Source: Pseudomonadota bacterium
GTDB taxonomy: Bacteria > Pseudomonadota > Alphaproteobacteria > Rhizobiales > Devosiaceae
NCBI GenBank assembly: GCA_023387585.1
Contig: JAEWHZ010000206.1
Span: 1 to 64,000 of the forward strand
DNA length: 64,000 bases
Direction of reading: 5' to 3'
The notes under the pieces are model-generated. The model made no database searches and had not been told where the DNA came from. It worked only from the letters and a program-made list of their open reading frames with translations. This document shows, one piece after another, positions 28,178-36,490 of the stretch (positions within the stretch are counted from its first letter, which is position 1; every line of letters starts with the position of its first letter). The position numbers and the translations under genes are program-made.

Positions 28178-28684
28178 ATGACCGAAGTGACTGCCATCCC
28201 GCGTCTTGACCTGAGCCGCTATCTGGGCCGCTGGTATGAAATCTGCCGGCTGCCTCTGAAGTACGAGGACGAAACGGCAACCGACATCACCGCGACCTAC
28301 TCGCTCAACGAAGGTGGCAGCGTCCGGGTCGACAATCGCTGCTTCGACGAGGATGGCGAACCGTCCCAGGCGCTTGGGGAAGCATCGCCGGTGGATGATA
28401 CGAACTCCCGGCTGAAGGTGACCTTCCTGCCCGAGTTCATCCGCTGGATACCCTTTACCAGCGGCGACTACTGGGTCCTGAAGATCGACCCTGCCTACCA
28501 GATCGCGCTCGTCGGCACTCCTGACCGCAAGAACCTTTGGCTATTGGCGCGAAGCCCCGATCTCCCAGAGGCGACCCGGGAGGAATATCTGGCCGAGGCC
28601 CAGCGGCAGGGATTTGACCTTTCTGCCCTCATTGCCCCGGTTCACACCGGCCGTGAGGTGACCGACGAAATGGTCAGGAAGTGA
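28178..28684 (+). CDS. Bacterial lipocalin (Blc-like), cytoplasmic form (cargo gene)
   Basis: A 168-aa protein covering one lipocalin fold: LSRYLGRWYEICRLPLKYED at 12-31 with the conserved G-x-W, then VRVDNRCF, LKVTFLPEFIRWIPFTSGDYWVL and VGTPDRKNLWLLARSP. Blc proteins normally carry a lipoprotein signal and lie in the outer membrane; here none is present. The ATG follows GAGGAGATC. It lies on the plus strand between the tail tube and tail terminator genes. Lipocalins bind fatty acids or lysophospholipids; a role in a phage is not established. Confidence 0.88.
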   Translation: MTEVTAIPRLDLSRYLGRWYEICRLPLKYEDETATDITATYSLNEGGSVRVDNRCFDEDGEPSQALGEASPVDDTNSRLKVTFLPEFIRWIPFTSGDYWVLKIDPAYQIALVGTPDRKNLWLLARSPDLPEATREEYLAEAQRQGFDLSALIAPVHTGREVTDEMVRK

Positions 28685-28705
28685 GGGTGCATCCTTGATG
28701 CCCCT

Positions 28706-29122
28706 TCAACCGTATGCCTCCACCTCGATCAGCACCGGCACCTGGATGTGCGTGTCTATGAACGGGGCCATGACGCTGGGCGCCTTGAGCACGCGAACCT
28801 GAATATCCATGAACGCCATGTGCAGGTCAGTTTCGAAGTGTTCAGCCACCTGCCCGGCCGTCTCGATAGCCTTGGCCGAGCCCTGCGTCCTGACCTCGAA
28901 CACGTCGATCTGCAGCACGCCGGGGCGGCGATGCGGATCGCGAGAACCGATGAACTGGCGTTGCGTATCGTTCGGAGTCCACGTCGCGCGGAGATAGGCT
29001 TTCTGCGGGTCCGGCGTGTAGCCGGGCCCATCGGTCCAGACGATCGTGTACTGGGCGGCCATCGACAGGGACGCAACGCGAGCCTCGATAGCGCGCCTGA
29101 TCTTGGTCTGGATCGTTGGCAT
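28706..29122 (-). CDS. Tail terminator protein (DUF4128-like)
   Basis: A 138-aa protein (MPTIQTKIRRAIEARVASLS; VLQIDVFEVRTQGSAKAIE; IQVPVLIEVEAYG) matching tail terminator/DUF4128 proteins in size, pattern and position between head-tail connector and tail tube genes. It should cap the tail tube and join it to the head. Confidence 0.8.
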   Translation of the reverse strand: MPTIQTKIRRAIEARVASLSMAAQYTIVWTDGPGYTPDPQKAYLRATWTPNDTQRQFIGSRDPHRRPGVLQIDVFEVRTQGSAKAIETAGQVAEHFETDLHMAFMDIQVRVLKAPSVMAPFIDTHIQVPVLIEVEAYG

Positions 29123-29188
29123 GTTGCCTCATACCTCCCATGCCCGGCTGGCCTTGTTCTGTCCGGACTCACGTGGCAGTAGCGAACG

Positions 29189-29386
29189 ATGATTCCAGAA
29201 GATCGCACCACGAAACAAAAAAAGGGCCGCCCGGCTGTGGATACGCATCCGGTCAACCTTCGTTTGCCTCGCCAACTGATTAATGCGGTGGAGGCGTATC
29301 GCCGTGAGTTGCCGGACATCCCGACCCGCCCGGAAGCTATCCGGCGCATCCTCCAGGACTGGTTCACCGCCCAGGGCAGGCTCTAG
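29189..29386 (+). CDS. Ribbon-helix-helix-like DNA-binding protein (cargo gene)
   Basis: A 65-aa basic protein. VNLRLPRQLINAVEAYRREL followed by RPEAIRRILQDWF fits an Arc/CopG ribbon-helix-helix domain: a short strand and two helices. On the plus strand inside the late block, 5 bp before the end of the converging neck gene. It may repress a local cargo or late promoter. No toxin partner lies next to it. Confidence 0.7.
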   Translation: MIPEDRTTKQKKGRPAVDTHPVNLRLPRQLINAVEAYRRELPDIPTRPEAIRRILQDWFTAQGRL

Positions 29387-29391
29387 ACGGG

Positions 29392-29847
29392 TTACAGGCC
29401 GAACGCCTGCTTCACCTTAGCGGCTTCTTCCTGCACGATCTGTTGCCACCGCTGGCTGACGAGAGTGACCCACGGCTTCGGCACCGTACCGTTTGCGCCC
29501 ATATGAACTTGCGCGCCATATGCGGCCGTGTAGCCGAGGTAGAGCGTACCGCCCCCGTCCCAGCCGTTGATCACTAGAATGATCGGCCCCATGGCGTCGG
29601 CATCGACCTCGATGCCTGGGTTGTCGCGGATCAGCTGAGGCATGGCCTCGGTTGAGGCGACGAAGGAGGCCCGGAGGAACCCCGTCCGCTGATACCCAGA
29701 AGGCGCGGGCGGGGCTTGGTAGACCATGCGGTCAAGTTCGGCGTCTATCTCCCTGGCGAGCCGCTGGGCGCTATTCTTGAGTACCGCATCGATGGCTTCC
29801 GGCACCCTGCGGCACCAATCGCCGATGACGGCACTGAAGCTACTCAC
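29392..29847 (-). CDS. HK97 gp10-like neck/tail completion protein
   Basis: A 151-aa protein. The GTG start at 29847 is chosen because GTG overlaps the end of the upstream minor head gene (stop at 29840) and places VIGDWCRRVPEAIDAVLKNS at the N-terminus, as in HK97 gp10 relatives; a 60-residue N-terminal extension is out of character and is the shadow of that gene. WVTLVSQRWQQIVQEEAAKV forms the C-terminal helix. It should help complete the neck. Confidence 0.75.
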   Translation of the reverse strand: MSSFSAVIGDWCRRVPEAIDAVLKNSAQRLAREIDAELDRMVYQAPPAPSGYQRTGFLRASFVASTEAMPQLIRDNPGIEVDADAMGPIILVINGWDGGGTLYLGYTAAYGAQVHMGANGTVPKPWVTLVSQRWQQIVQEEAAKVKQAFGL

Positions 29848-30907
29848 CGACCCGCTCCCGATACCGCCGCAGCGCCTGCGCGGTGAAGTCGATGCTGATG
29901 TCCGGCGGCGGACATTTGCAGCCGACCAGATGCACGGCCGGCAGGTTCGGGTCATGCGGCCCGGTGCATTGCGTCCCGTCCGGCAGCGTGAATAGCTGAT
30001 CGAACGGAACGGTCTGCCCCACCATGGCAAGGTGATCGGCGCGTTTCTCCTTGGAGATCGATCGACCCCAGGTCTTCACCACGTCGCCTGCTTCGAGCTT
30101 GCCTGCGTCTATCTGCTGCTGGAAAGCATCGTTCTTCGCCTGCGTCAGTGCGATGTTCGTCTCGGTCAGCGCCAAGTTGTCGGCCCGGTATTTCAGGGCT
30201 CGGTTCGAATATGACGTGACGATCCGACCCACGGCGTCGGCCGGCACGATGCCGCCCTGCTCCAGAGCGTGGCGCACGTGGCCGTCGAAGCGACGATCGC
30301 GCAGCTTGTAGCCGAGATAGTCGCGCATAGCCTGCGTGTCGCCGCCGCGGAGGCCGGCATAGATGCGGTCGAGCCGCTGCACCACCGATGGTGAATTCCC
30401 CAGCACGCCACCCTCACGGAAGCCGGTGCTCCTGTTCACGCGCCCCACCAGCCCCAACGCTGTCTGGCGCGGGTTCTGGCCACGCGAGAGGCCGTCCACC
30501 AGCGCTTGGCGGGCAACGGTCAACTGCTCGCCCACCAGCCCGTCCACGAGCCCCGCTGCGTGCTGCCGCAGGGCCTGTTCCGCGGGCAGGTTGCGGACAC
30601 CCCAGCTGAAATGGACGCGGTTGCCGCTCGGGTCGCGCAGGTTGGGCATTGAGCCGACGATGGCCTGACCGCCTGCATTGTAAGCCTGGATGATCGCGCC
30701 TTCGAATCTGGCGAACCGATCCGCGTCGATGTTCAGCAGTGCCATTGCCCGGTCGAGATTGCCGCGCTCAAGCTCTGCGACCAGATCCCGGAGCACCACA
30801 GCCGAGGTGATGGACCGGATGGATTCCAGCCACTCGCGGGCAAGCGTGGCCTCCCACTCGGCGGCCAGGTTGAGCAGCAGTTCGCGGGGAGAAAGCCGCT
30901 TAAGCAT
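29840..30907 (-). CDS. Phage minor head protein (SPP1 gp7 / Mu F-like)
   Basis: A 355-aa protein. The helical N-terminal two thirds and the C-terminal minor-head domain (YRADNLALTETNIALTQAKN; DVVKTWGRSISKEKRADHLA; VHLVGCKCPPPD with its two cysteines) match the phage Mu F/SPP1 gp7 family. It normally sits next to the portal; here it lies after the connectors, a modest rearrangement. Overlaps the next gene by 8 bp. Confidence 0.82.
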   Translation of the reverse strand: MLKRLSPRELLLNLAAEWEATLAREWLESIRSITSAVVLRDLVAELERGNLDRAMALLNIDADRFARFEGAIIQAYNAGGQAIVGSMPNLRDPSGNRVHFSWGVRNLPAEQALRQHAAGLVDGLVGEQLTVARQALVDGLSRGQNPRQTALGLVGRVNRSTGFREGGVLGNSPSVVQRLDRIYAGLRGGDTQAMRDYLGYKLRDRRFDGHVRHALEQGGIVPADAVGRIVTSYSNRALKYRADNLALTETNIALTQAKNDAFQQQIDAGKLEAGDVVKTWGRSISKEKRADHLAMVGQTVPFDQLFTLPDGTQCTGPHDPNLPAVHLVGCKCPPPDISIDFTAQALRRYRERVGE

Positions 30908-30978
30908 AACACGTCTCGATCATTGACTCGTGGCGCATGTCTCGGCTGCTCTAGGTGCAATCAGCACATGGACTTGAA

Positions 30979-31131
30979 ATGAGAACCGTCGCACAGAAAC
31001 AGAGACGCGCTAGAATCCTGAAGGCGGGATGTGCGCTTATTATTGCGGCTGTTCTGTTCACTCCGAAGCTCGACAACGTTGAACTGCCATTTCCGCTTGT
31101 GTCGGGAGCCGTTGCGAGCCAGATCGAGTAG
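30979..31131 (+). CDS. Possible 50-aa single-span membrane protein
   Basis: The frame encodes 50 residues: a strongly basic N-terminus (RTVAQKQRRARILK), one hydrophobic segment (CALIIAAVLF) and a short outside tail. Plus strand between two minus-strand late genes, like other cargo genes here. No clear ribosome site precedes it, so the call is tentative. Confidence 0.35.
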   Translation: MRTVAQKQRRARILKAGCALIIAAVLFTPKLDNVELPFPLVSGAVASQIE

Positions 31132-31134
31132 GGC

Positions 31135-31512
31135 TTATGCCTTGCTCCATGCTTTCCAGGCGACGATGACTCCGGCGCCCGGGATCGGCCTAAGCTCGAA
31201 GATCGCCCGGTTCACGCCGTCGATCACCAGCGTGTCGGACAACAGCGGCACCGTGCCGGGATCGGCGAATATCACTTCGTCACCCGTCTCGCTGATCAGC
31301 ACGCCGTTGATGTTGCGGTGGTTCACGCGCTTCACGGTGGCCCGGAGCGACCACGTCTGTTCGGTCTCCTTGTTGCCGAGCCATGGCTGGGCCGGGTCGA
31401 TGGGAACGATGCTGATGCGTTTGAGCTGCACAGTGCCTTGACCCAAGCCGCCTTGGGCGTCGGGCAGCAGAAGCTCGGCCGCCATGTCGGCCATCTCCGA
31501 ATAGAAGCCCAT
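31135..31512 (-). CDS. Head closure protein
   Basis: A 125-aa beta-rich protein (TWSLRATVKRVNHRNINGVL; LVIDGVNRAIFELRPIPGAG) between the adaptor and minor head genes, where SPP1 gp16-type head closure proteins lie. Assigned by size, position and beta pattern. Confidence 0.68.
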   Translation of the reverse strand: MGFYSEMADMAAELLLPDAQGGLGQGTVQLKRISIVPIDPAQPWLGNKETEQTWSLRATVKRVNHRNINGVLISETGDEVIFADPGTVPLLSDTLVIDGVNRAIFELRPIPGAGVIVAWKAWSKA

Positions 31513-31514
31513 GG

Positions 31515-32018
31515 TCAGCTACCGATGGCCCAGAGACCGGCAAACGACCCGTCGAGATCGGGGCAGAGCAGCGGGGCCACGAGGCCGTCAATCTCGGCGT
31601 CGATCGCGGCAAGGCCACCAGCCCCTATCTCAACCGCGCCGCCGTCGAAGAATTCCCTCTCGATCACGTCGACCTTCTGTCGCTTCACGCGCTGCATGGG
31701 ATTGACGGTGGAAGCGCCGAACGCGGGATTAGTGGCGATGAGGTAGGCGGCGCGATAGGACGCCTCTACCCATTTGGTTGGGACGGCGTCGGCGGCGATA
31801 GCAATGCCGTTGACCACATGGCCAGTTCGAGGCCACGCTCGCTCCTGGTCAATGCCGCCTGTCGGCGCACTGCACATCAGCCGGGGCCCGTACGTGCCGT
31901 CGACATAGGCGGAGCCGCGCTGACGAAGAACGGCCGGAGACAGGGCGCCGGCGGGCAAAGATAGCCCGTTGGCCGTCAACCAGTCCGTCAGGCCCTGATC
32001 CTGCCCATACCCCGCCAT
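31515..32018 (-). CDS. Head-tail adaptor (DnaT-like / gp6-type)
   Basis: A 167-aa protein. The N-terminal DQGLTDWLTANGLSLPAGAL and VLRQRGSAYVDGTYGPRL segments and a C-terminal VIEREFF match proteins annotated as DnaT-like that serve as head-tail adaptors in alphaproteobacterial phages. The DnaT name reflects database labelling and no replication role is implied by its place among head genes. Confidence 0.7.
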   Translation of the reverse strand: MAGYGQDQGLTDWLTANGLSLPAGALSPAVLRQRGSAYVDGTYGPRLMCSAPTGGIDQERAWPRTGHVVNGIAIAADAVPTKWVEASYRAAYLIATNPAFGASTVNPMQRVKRQKVDVIEREFFDGGAVEIGAGGLAAIDAEIDGLVAPLLCPDLDGSFAGLWAIGS

Positions 32019-32023
32019 GACGA

Positions 32024-32290
32024 TCAGGCCGCCAGCTTGGCGTCGATCAGCTCCTTGAGCTTTTCGGTGCTGATGTTCTTGGCATATTCGAGCCCGAGCT
32101 CATCGGCCTGCTTCTTGAGCTCGTCGCGAGCGCTGGGCTGGTTGTTGACCGGCTCCTTGTCCTTTTCATCCGCAAGGACACGATATCGGCCATCCCAGCC
32201 CTTGGGCTCATCCTTGACCTCGATGATGGTGCCGACGGGAATTTCGCCATTGGCACCGTAGATGCCGCCGGCCGTGATCTCGATGCGCAT
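32024..32290 (-). CDS. Small head protein with HeH/LEM-like C-terminus
   Basis: An 88-aa protein starting at an ATG after AAAGGAG (strong). The N-terminal half is beta-rich (GTIIEVKDEPKGWDGRYRVL). The last 35 residues (ARDELKKQADELGLEYAKNI) look like a HeH/SAP-type helix-extended-helix fold found in phage capsid-associated proteins. Confidence 0.7.
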   Translation of the reverse strand: MRIEITAGGIYGANGEIPVGTIIEVKDEPKGWDGRYRVLADEKDKEPVNNQPSARDELKKQADELGLEYAKNISTEKLKELIDAKLAA

Positions 32291-32324
32291 GACGCGCTCC
32301 TTTCGTGAGAGGGAGATGGGCACA

Positions 32325-32355
32325 CAAAAGGGGGCGCACAGTACGCGCACCCCCT
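32325..32355 (-). terminator. Strong terminator after major capsid gene
   Basis: Minus strand: GGGGG-T-GCGC arm, loop, GCGCCCCC arm, then TTTTGTG. A stable GC stem with a T-run 18 bp past the capsid stop. It would give the capsid gene higher transcript stability and lower downstream expression. Confidence 0.8.
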
Positions 32356-32372
32356 CGTAGTGCTCACTAGGA

Positions 32373-33446
32373 TCAGTCGACGTCGACCGAGTAATAGACG
32401 CCCGAGGCGCCGTTCCAGTCGGCCCGGATGTCGATGCCGAGCGCGGCCATGACCAGGAACGAATAGTCATCGACCGGGTTCAGGCGGACAGCCGCCGTGG
32501 TGTTCGTCGCCATGCCGACCAGCGGGCGGATGAACGTCGCATCCGGCACGAAGGCGAAGAACGCGTTGCCCGAAAGCATCGAGGTTTCTTCGATCTTGGC
32601 AATGTTGGGGTGCGTGCGCAGGTAGTCGATGATGCGGCCCGGCTTGTAGCCGGTCGACCCCGAATAGCTGCGGGAGAAGTTCTGCATGATCTCGGGCGAG
32701 ACATACAGGTTGACCTTGCGACCCGCGAGCTTGTTGGCCCGGACCGTGCCACCGATGCCGTTCGTGAAGAACGCATCCAACTGATCCGGCGTGGTGCTGG
32801 ACGAGGTCAGGTCGATGTTGAACCCGCCACCGGCCGAGCCGAGGTTGATCGACTTGGCATAGGGGTGGTTGCGGATGCCGTAGCCGACCGAGCCCTCGAA
32901 CTTGATGGTGGTGTCGCCGTTCAGGACGTAGTCGGCCATGTTGCGGCGGATCGCAGCGACATGGGCTTCCTGATCGTCGGCCAGGGCATCGAAGTTCTCG
33001 GACTGGAGCGTGTTCCACTCGCGCCAGGACCGGCCATAGCCGGTGTTGAAGATCGGCACGATGGCGCGGCGATAGTCGTAGGTGACCTTGTCGACCGTCT
33101 CGGGCACCTGGCCGGAGATGGTGCGGCGCACCGTGCCGGCGTCGCTGGAAACGCGATAGCCGAAAGCAATCTTGCCGATATGTACCGGGCGAGCCAGGGC
33201 CATCAGGTCGCGCATGAAGTTTTCACCTTCATCGTCGCGCATAACGCGGCGGGTGATGGTGTCCATTTCCAACCAGGCATCGCGGGGCAGAACGGCGGCA
33301 GCATTGGTCACAAGACCCGTGCTGGACGCCAGGTCGGCCAGGTTGACCTCGTGGATGTGGAACGCCTCACGCTGGGCGCCGACCTCGGCCCACCACTGGC
33401 GGTGCGGCCGAGAATTGGCGACGAGCTGTTCATCGAAGTAGCGCAT
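32373..33446 (-). CDS. Major capsid protein (DUF6260-like, HK97 fold expected)
   Basis: A 357-aa protein. MRYFDEQLVANSRPHRQWWA at the N-terminus and VSSDAGTVRRTISGQVPETV and VLNGDTTIKFEGSVGYGIRN in the centre match a major capsid family common in alphaproteobacterial siphoviruses. Flanked by decoration protein upstream and a strong terminator downstream, as expected for the most abundant product. Confidence 0.87.
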   Translation of the reverse strand: MRYFDEQLVANSRPHRQWWAEVGAQREAFHIHEVNLADLASSTGLVTNAAAVLPRDAWLEMDTITRRVMRDDEGENFMRDLMALARPVHIGKIAFGYRVSSDAGTVRRTISGQVPETVDKVTYDYRRAIVPIFNTGYGRSWREWNTLQSENFDALADDQEAHVAAIRRNMADYVLNGDTTIKFEGSVGYGIRNHPYAKSINLGSAGGGFNIDLTSSSTTPDQLDAFFTNGIGGTVRANKLAGRKVNLYVSPEIMQNFSRSYSGSTGYKPGRIIDYLRTHPNIAKIEETSMLSGNAFFAFVPDATFIRPLVGMATNTTAAVRLNPVDDYSFLVMAALGIDIRADWNGASGVYYSVDVD

Positions 33447-33472
33447 CGAAGTATTCTCCTTCTCGACCGCGG

Positions 33473-33979
33473 TTAGCCGGGCTCGCCCTGCGGACCCGTC
33501 GCGCCGGGAATGCCCGAGACACGGATACGGATCAGCTGGTCAGCGCCAGTGTTGTTGTTGAAGACCTCGTCGGCGAACGCGACGATGTTGTCGGTCCCCG
33601 GCGTGGCGATGGCGAGCTTGCCGCCCGCCGCCAGCTTGAGCGGGGTACCGACGGCGGTGATGTTCGTGCCGGTGGCGATGACCGCGGCGTACTGCGTGTC
33701 GTCCTGAAGCTCGAGGCCGAGAACGGTATCGCCATGGACGACCGGCGGGCCGGCCGCGTAGGCGGTGTAGGCCGTATCGACGCCCTTCATGGCCAGGTAG
33801 TTCTCCTGCGCCAGCCAGAGCTTGCCGACGGTCGATTCGCCGGCATTGACGAACCGGCCCGACGACAGCACGACGAAGGTGCCGGGCTTGATGGTCGAGC
33901 TCGCCCCTGCTTCGGCTTCCCGCACCTGCGGGTCGTTCTTGCGGGCCGGGCCGAGATGAATGCGATTGTAGCGCGCCAT
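33473..33979 (-). CDS. Capsid decoration / stabilisation protein
   Basis: A 168-aa protein, beta-rich, with N-terminus MARYNRIHLGPARKNDPQVR and a collagen-like C-terminus (GIPGATGPQGEPG). It lies between the prohead protein and the capsid gene, the site of lambda gpD-type proteins. The collagen-like tail suggests a trimer displayed on the capsid. Confidence 0.72.
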   Translation of the reverse strand: MARYNRIHLGPARKNDPQVREAEAGASSTIKPGTFVVLSSGRFVNAGESTVGKLWLAQENYLAMKGVDTAYTAYAAGPPVVHGDTVLGLELQDDTQYAAVIATGTNITAVGTPLKLAAGGKLAIATPGTDNIVAFADEVFNNNTGADQLIRIRVSGIPGATGPQGEPG

Positions 33980-33984
33980 GACGG

Positions 33985-34350
33985 TTACTCCTTGTCGCCT
34001 GCAGGCAGCTTGAAGCCGCTCTGCTTGGTTTCGCCGCCCAGCGCGCCGTTGAGAGCCGCCGCCTTGCCGGGCTCTGCCTTCTTCGCCAGCGCGCGCGCAG
34101 CGTTGAGGGTCAGTTCCTTGGCCGCCGGCTCGTCCAGCAGGTTCGCCTTGACGATCTTGGCCTGGAGTTCGGCCAGTTCGGCGTCGTCCTTGGCCTTCTG
34201 GTTCGCCAGGACCTCGGTGTGGGCGTCGGTGAGGGGCTTCACCGCGTTGGTGACCGCTGCACCGACGGCGTCGGCCACGGCCTTTGCGATGCTCTCCGGA
34301 AGGGCGTCGACCTTCGCGGAAAGCTCACCCAGCTGCTTTTCATCAGCCAT
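33985..34350 (-). CDS. Nested in-frame scaffold protein (internal start)
   Basis: The ATG at 34350 begins MADEKQLGELSAKVDALPES and is preceded by AGGAGA with about nine bases spacing, on the same frame as the DUF2213 protein. It would yield a 121-aa coiled, acidic-basic scaffold. This is the arrangement of lambda C and Nu3. The internal ribosome site is visible; use of it is inferred. Confidence 0.6.
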   Translation of the reverse strand: MADEKQLGELSAKVDALPESIAKAVADAVGAAVTNAVKPLTDAHTEVLANQKAKDDAELAELQAKIVKANLLDEPAAKELTLNAARALAKKAEPGKAAALNGALGGETKQSGFKLPAGDKE

Positions 34351-35127
34351 GTCTGCTTTCTCCTGATTTGCAGAGGTTGTCCGCTCCGAGCCCGGAATGA
34401 GCTTCATGATCGCGGTCTTGAACTGCTCCAGCCACGACGCTCGTTCGCGCCGCTCAAGAGCTTGGGCGAGATGTTCGATCGCCCAATCCAGGCCCCGCTC
34501 AGCTTCCTCGGTGAGGGTGCTGTTGATGACCTCGATTTCTTCGGTTTCGCCTTTGGCATTGACCAGCATGCCGACGCCCTGCTCGGGGGTGGCGGCGCCC
34601 TCCGTGTCGAGCAGGATGGCGTCGTGGTCGAACACAATGTCGCGGGCGATGTGCTTGTAATCGACGTCGCCGTTGGCTGCTTCGAGCATGCAGAGCAGGC
34701 CAGTTGAGGTGTGGACCGGCCCACCCGCCTCAATAGCAGCTAGAACCGCAGCGCCGCCCTCAGATTGATTGGCTCGCTCGACGTCGATCACCTTATCGAC
34801 CAAGATGCGGTGCTTGCCGCCCTTGCCCTTTTCGCGGCGGACGTTCTCATTCCACGCCCCGATCCAGCCGAGGTTGATACCTTCGGGATCACGGGCGGAG
34901 ACAAACTTGCCGTTGATCGTGGGATGACCAAGAGGGGCTGGGGTGCGTTCGAGAGAGGCGAACGACTTTTCAATCTCGCCGGACGGATAGCTGATCTCGT
35001 TCATGACGATATCGTCGGGCATCGTCGCGCTGGGCACGATCACGACATCACGGCCGTTGCGCTTCTCCTTGCGCACGGCAGCAACGTTCGCGACCGAGCG
35101 AACATTCACTCGGACCTGCTTTGGCAC
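33985..35127 (-). CDS. DUF2213 prohead protein (protease and scaffold fusion)
   Basis: A 380-aa protein. The first about 230 residues are DUF2213 (ISYPSGEIEKSFASLERTPA, APLGHPTINGKFVSARDPEG, VHTSTGLLCMLEAANGD), a family probably related to prohead proteases. The remaining about 120 residues are charged, helical and Ala/Lys/Glu-rich, as scaffolds are. An internal start can make the scaffold alone. Protease activity is inferred, with no catalytic triad proven by eye. Confidence 0.8.
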   Translation of the reverse strand: MPKQVRVNVRSVANVAAVRKEKRNGRDVVIVPSATMPDDIVMNEISYPSGEIEKSFASLERTPAPLGHPTINGKFVSARDPEGINLGWIGAWNENVRREKGKGGKHRILVDKVIDVERANQSEGGAAVLAAIEAGGPVHTSTGLLCMLEAANGDVDYKHIARDIVFDHDAILLDTEGAATPEQGVGMLVNAKGETEEIEVINSTLTEEAERGLDWAIEHLAQALERRERASWLEQFKTAIMKLIPGSERTTSANQEKADMADEKQLGELSAKVDALPESIAKAVADAVGAAVTNAVKPLTDAHTEVLANQKAKDDAELAELQAKIVKANLLDEPAAKELTLNAARALAKKAEPGKAAALNGALGGETKQSGFKLPAGDKE

Positions 35128-35146
35128 GGGCCTGTCTCCGATGGCT

Positions 35147-36490
35147 TTATTCGGCCGCTGGCGGCGGCAACACGTCGTCCGGCTCAGGCAGATCGTCCAC
35201 CTGGCGCTGTTCGTCGGTCAGCGGGTCGTAGTCCGCGACCCCGCGGATTTCGTCCGGGGTGAAGACGTACTCGTTAAGGTGCTTGGCGTTGATCTCGGAC
35301 ATGTCCTTGGCCCGCTGCATCTTCTCGGTGGAGGATGCCTCGGTCAGATCGGCCCAATCGATATGCCAGTCGCGCTCCGGCAGGATCGAGAAGCGCTCCA
35401 GCCGATTGATGAATTCCTGGATGATTGGCCTGTTGCGCGTCACCCGGCGGGCGTTGCACGTCTGCGCCCATTCCTGCGCGTCCTCGGTGCTTGCCCGTTC
35501 GCCGGTCTGGCTCCCGAGCAAAATCTTGACCGGGATGTGCAGGCTGGCGGCGAAGGCCTGAACCGGTGCGGCAAAGAAGTGCTCGGGGCTCGGCAGGCTG
35601 ATGGTCAACGGCGTGGCGGTCATCCCTCCCAGCATCAGGCCCTTGTCGAAACCCGACTGAAAGCTGTCGATCTGCTCGTTGATCTTGTCGATCAGCTCGG
35701 AAGGCGTGTTCGCCCCCATTGCCGCACCAAGGTCTTTCGGGTTCACCCCCTCCTTGGCCTCGACTAGCGGTGCGCCGCGGCTCGTCTTCCAGAAGCCCTC
35801 ACCCCCGGCGCCCTTGATCTTCTCCGCGTCGAGCAGATCGTTGTAACCGGGCTCAAGAGCCGACTGCCCATGGATCGTGCCGTCGTCCGACCAGATAAGC
35901 ACCCGATCGGGGTGAACCCGGAACTGGCGCGGCTGCGTCTTGTCGCCAACGTTCGCTTCGTTGAACTGGTAGAACAGCGGGTCGCCGTAGGTGTCGCTAC
36001 GCTGGTCACCATCGTATTCAGCGACGGTCAGCTGGCCTTCCCAAGCAGGGATGACGCCGGCAAGTCCAAGAATTCCGCCCGGCACCGTATCGACCGGCTG
36101 ATCGAAATCTTTGTCATCCGCCAGTCGCAGGATGACGCCGGCATATTTACCAACCATCGACCGGCGATCAGCTTCGGCGAAGCGCTGCCAGATGCGCAGA
36201 TCGGCAAAGCGCTGGCGGATATCGGACTCAGTATCGCTCTCGGCGGGTTTCTCGGTCTCCCATACCTCCGGGCTATCCTGCCAGGTCTTGAGGATCGTCT
36301 TGTCGACGCCTGCGAAGGCAAGGCCATTGCGGCGGTACATCCGATAGAGCTGGTCGAACGTCAGTTCGTCCGGCCAGCCGAAATCCCGATAGTGGTCGTG
36401 TTTGGTCGAGCCCGTAGCGAAGTGACGGGGGAACATGGTCTCCAGCCGTCGCATGGCCGAATTGACGATCATAGCAGTTCTGCTCACCAT
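35147..36490 (-). CDS. Portal protein (DUF1073 type)
   Basis: A 447-aa protein. FDQLYRMYRRNGLAFAGVDK, RVHPDRVLIWSDD, GFDKGLMLGGMTATPLT and IPVKILLGSQTGERASTEDA match phage portal proteins of the DUF1073 family. Database entries sometimes call this family anti-CBASS Acb1-like; the location between large terminase and prohead protein shows a portal. The ATG overlaps the terminase end and follows CCGAGG. Confidence 0.88.
   Translation of the reverse strand: MVSRTAMIVNSAMRRLETMFPRHFATGSTKHDHYRDFGWPDELTFDQLYRMYRRNGLAFAGVDKTILKTWQDSPEVWETEKPAESDTESDIRQRFADLRIWQRFAEADRRSMVGKYAGVILRLADDKDFDQPVDTVPGGILGLAGVIPAWEGQLTVAEYDGDQRSDTYGDPLFYQFNEANVGDKTQPRQFRVHPDRVLIWSDDGTIHGQSALEPGYNDLLDAEKIKGAGGEGFWKTSRGAPLVEAKEGVNPKDLGAAMGANTPSELIDKINEQIDSFQSGFDKGLMLGGMTATPLTISLPSPEHFFAAPVQAFAASLHIPVKILLGSQTGERASTEDAQEWAQTCNARRVTRNRPIIQEFINRLERFSILPERDWHIDWADLTEASSTEKMQRAKDMSEINAKHLNEYVFTPDEIRGVADYDPLTDEQRQVDDLPEPDDVLPPPAAE

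Noticed and set aside
29230..29250. DnaA box-like TGTGGATAC
   Set aside because: Single match inside the ribbon-helix-helix gene, not clustered, so not evidence for an origin.
31515..32018. DnaT replication protein
   Set aside because: Resembles entries with that label, but location among head-tail connectors points to an adaptor.
35147..36490. Anti-CBASS Acb1 protein
   Set aside because: Family naming overlaps (DUF1073/Acb1-like), but the gene lies between terL and the prohead gene and has portal-type sequence; it is a portal.
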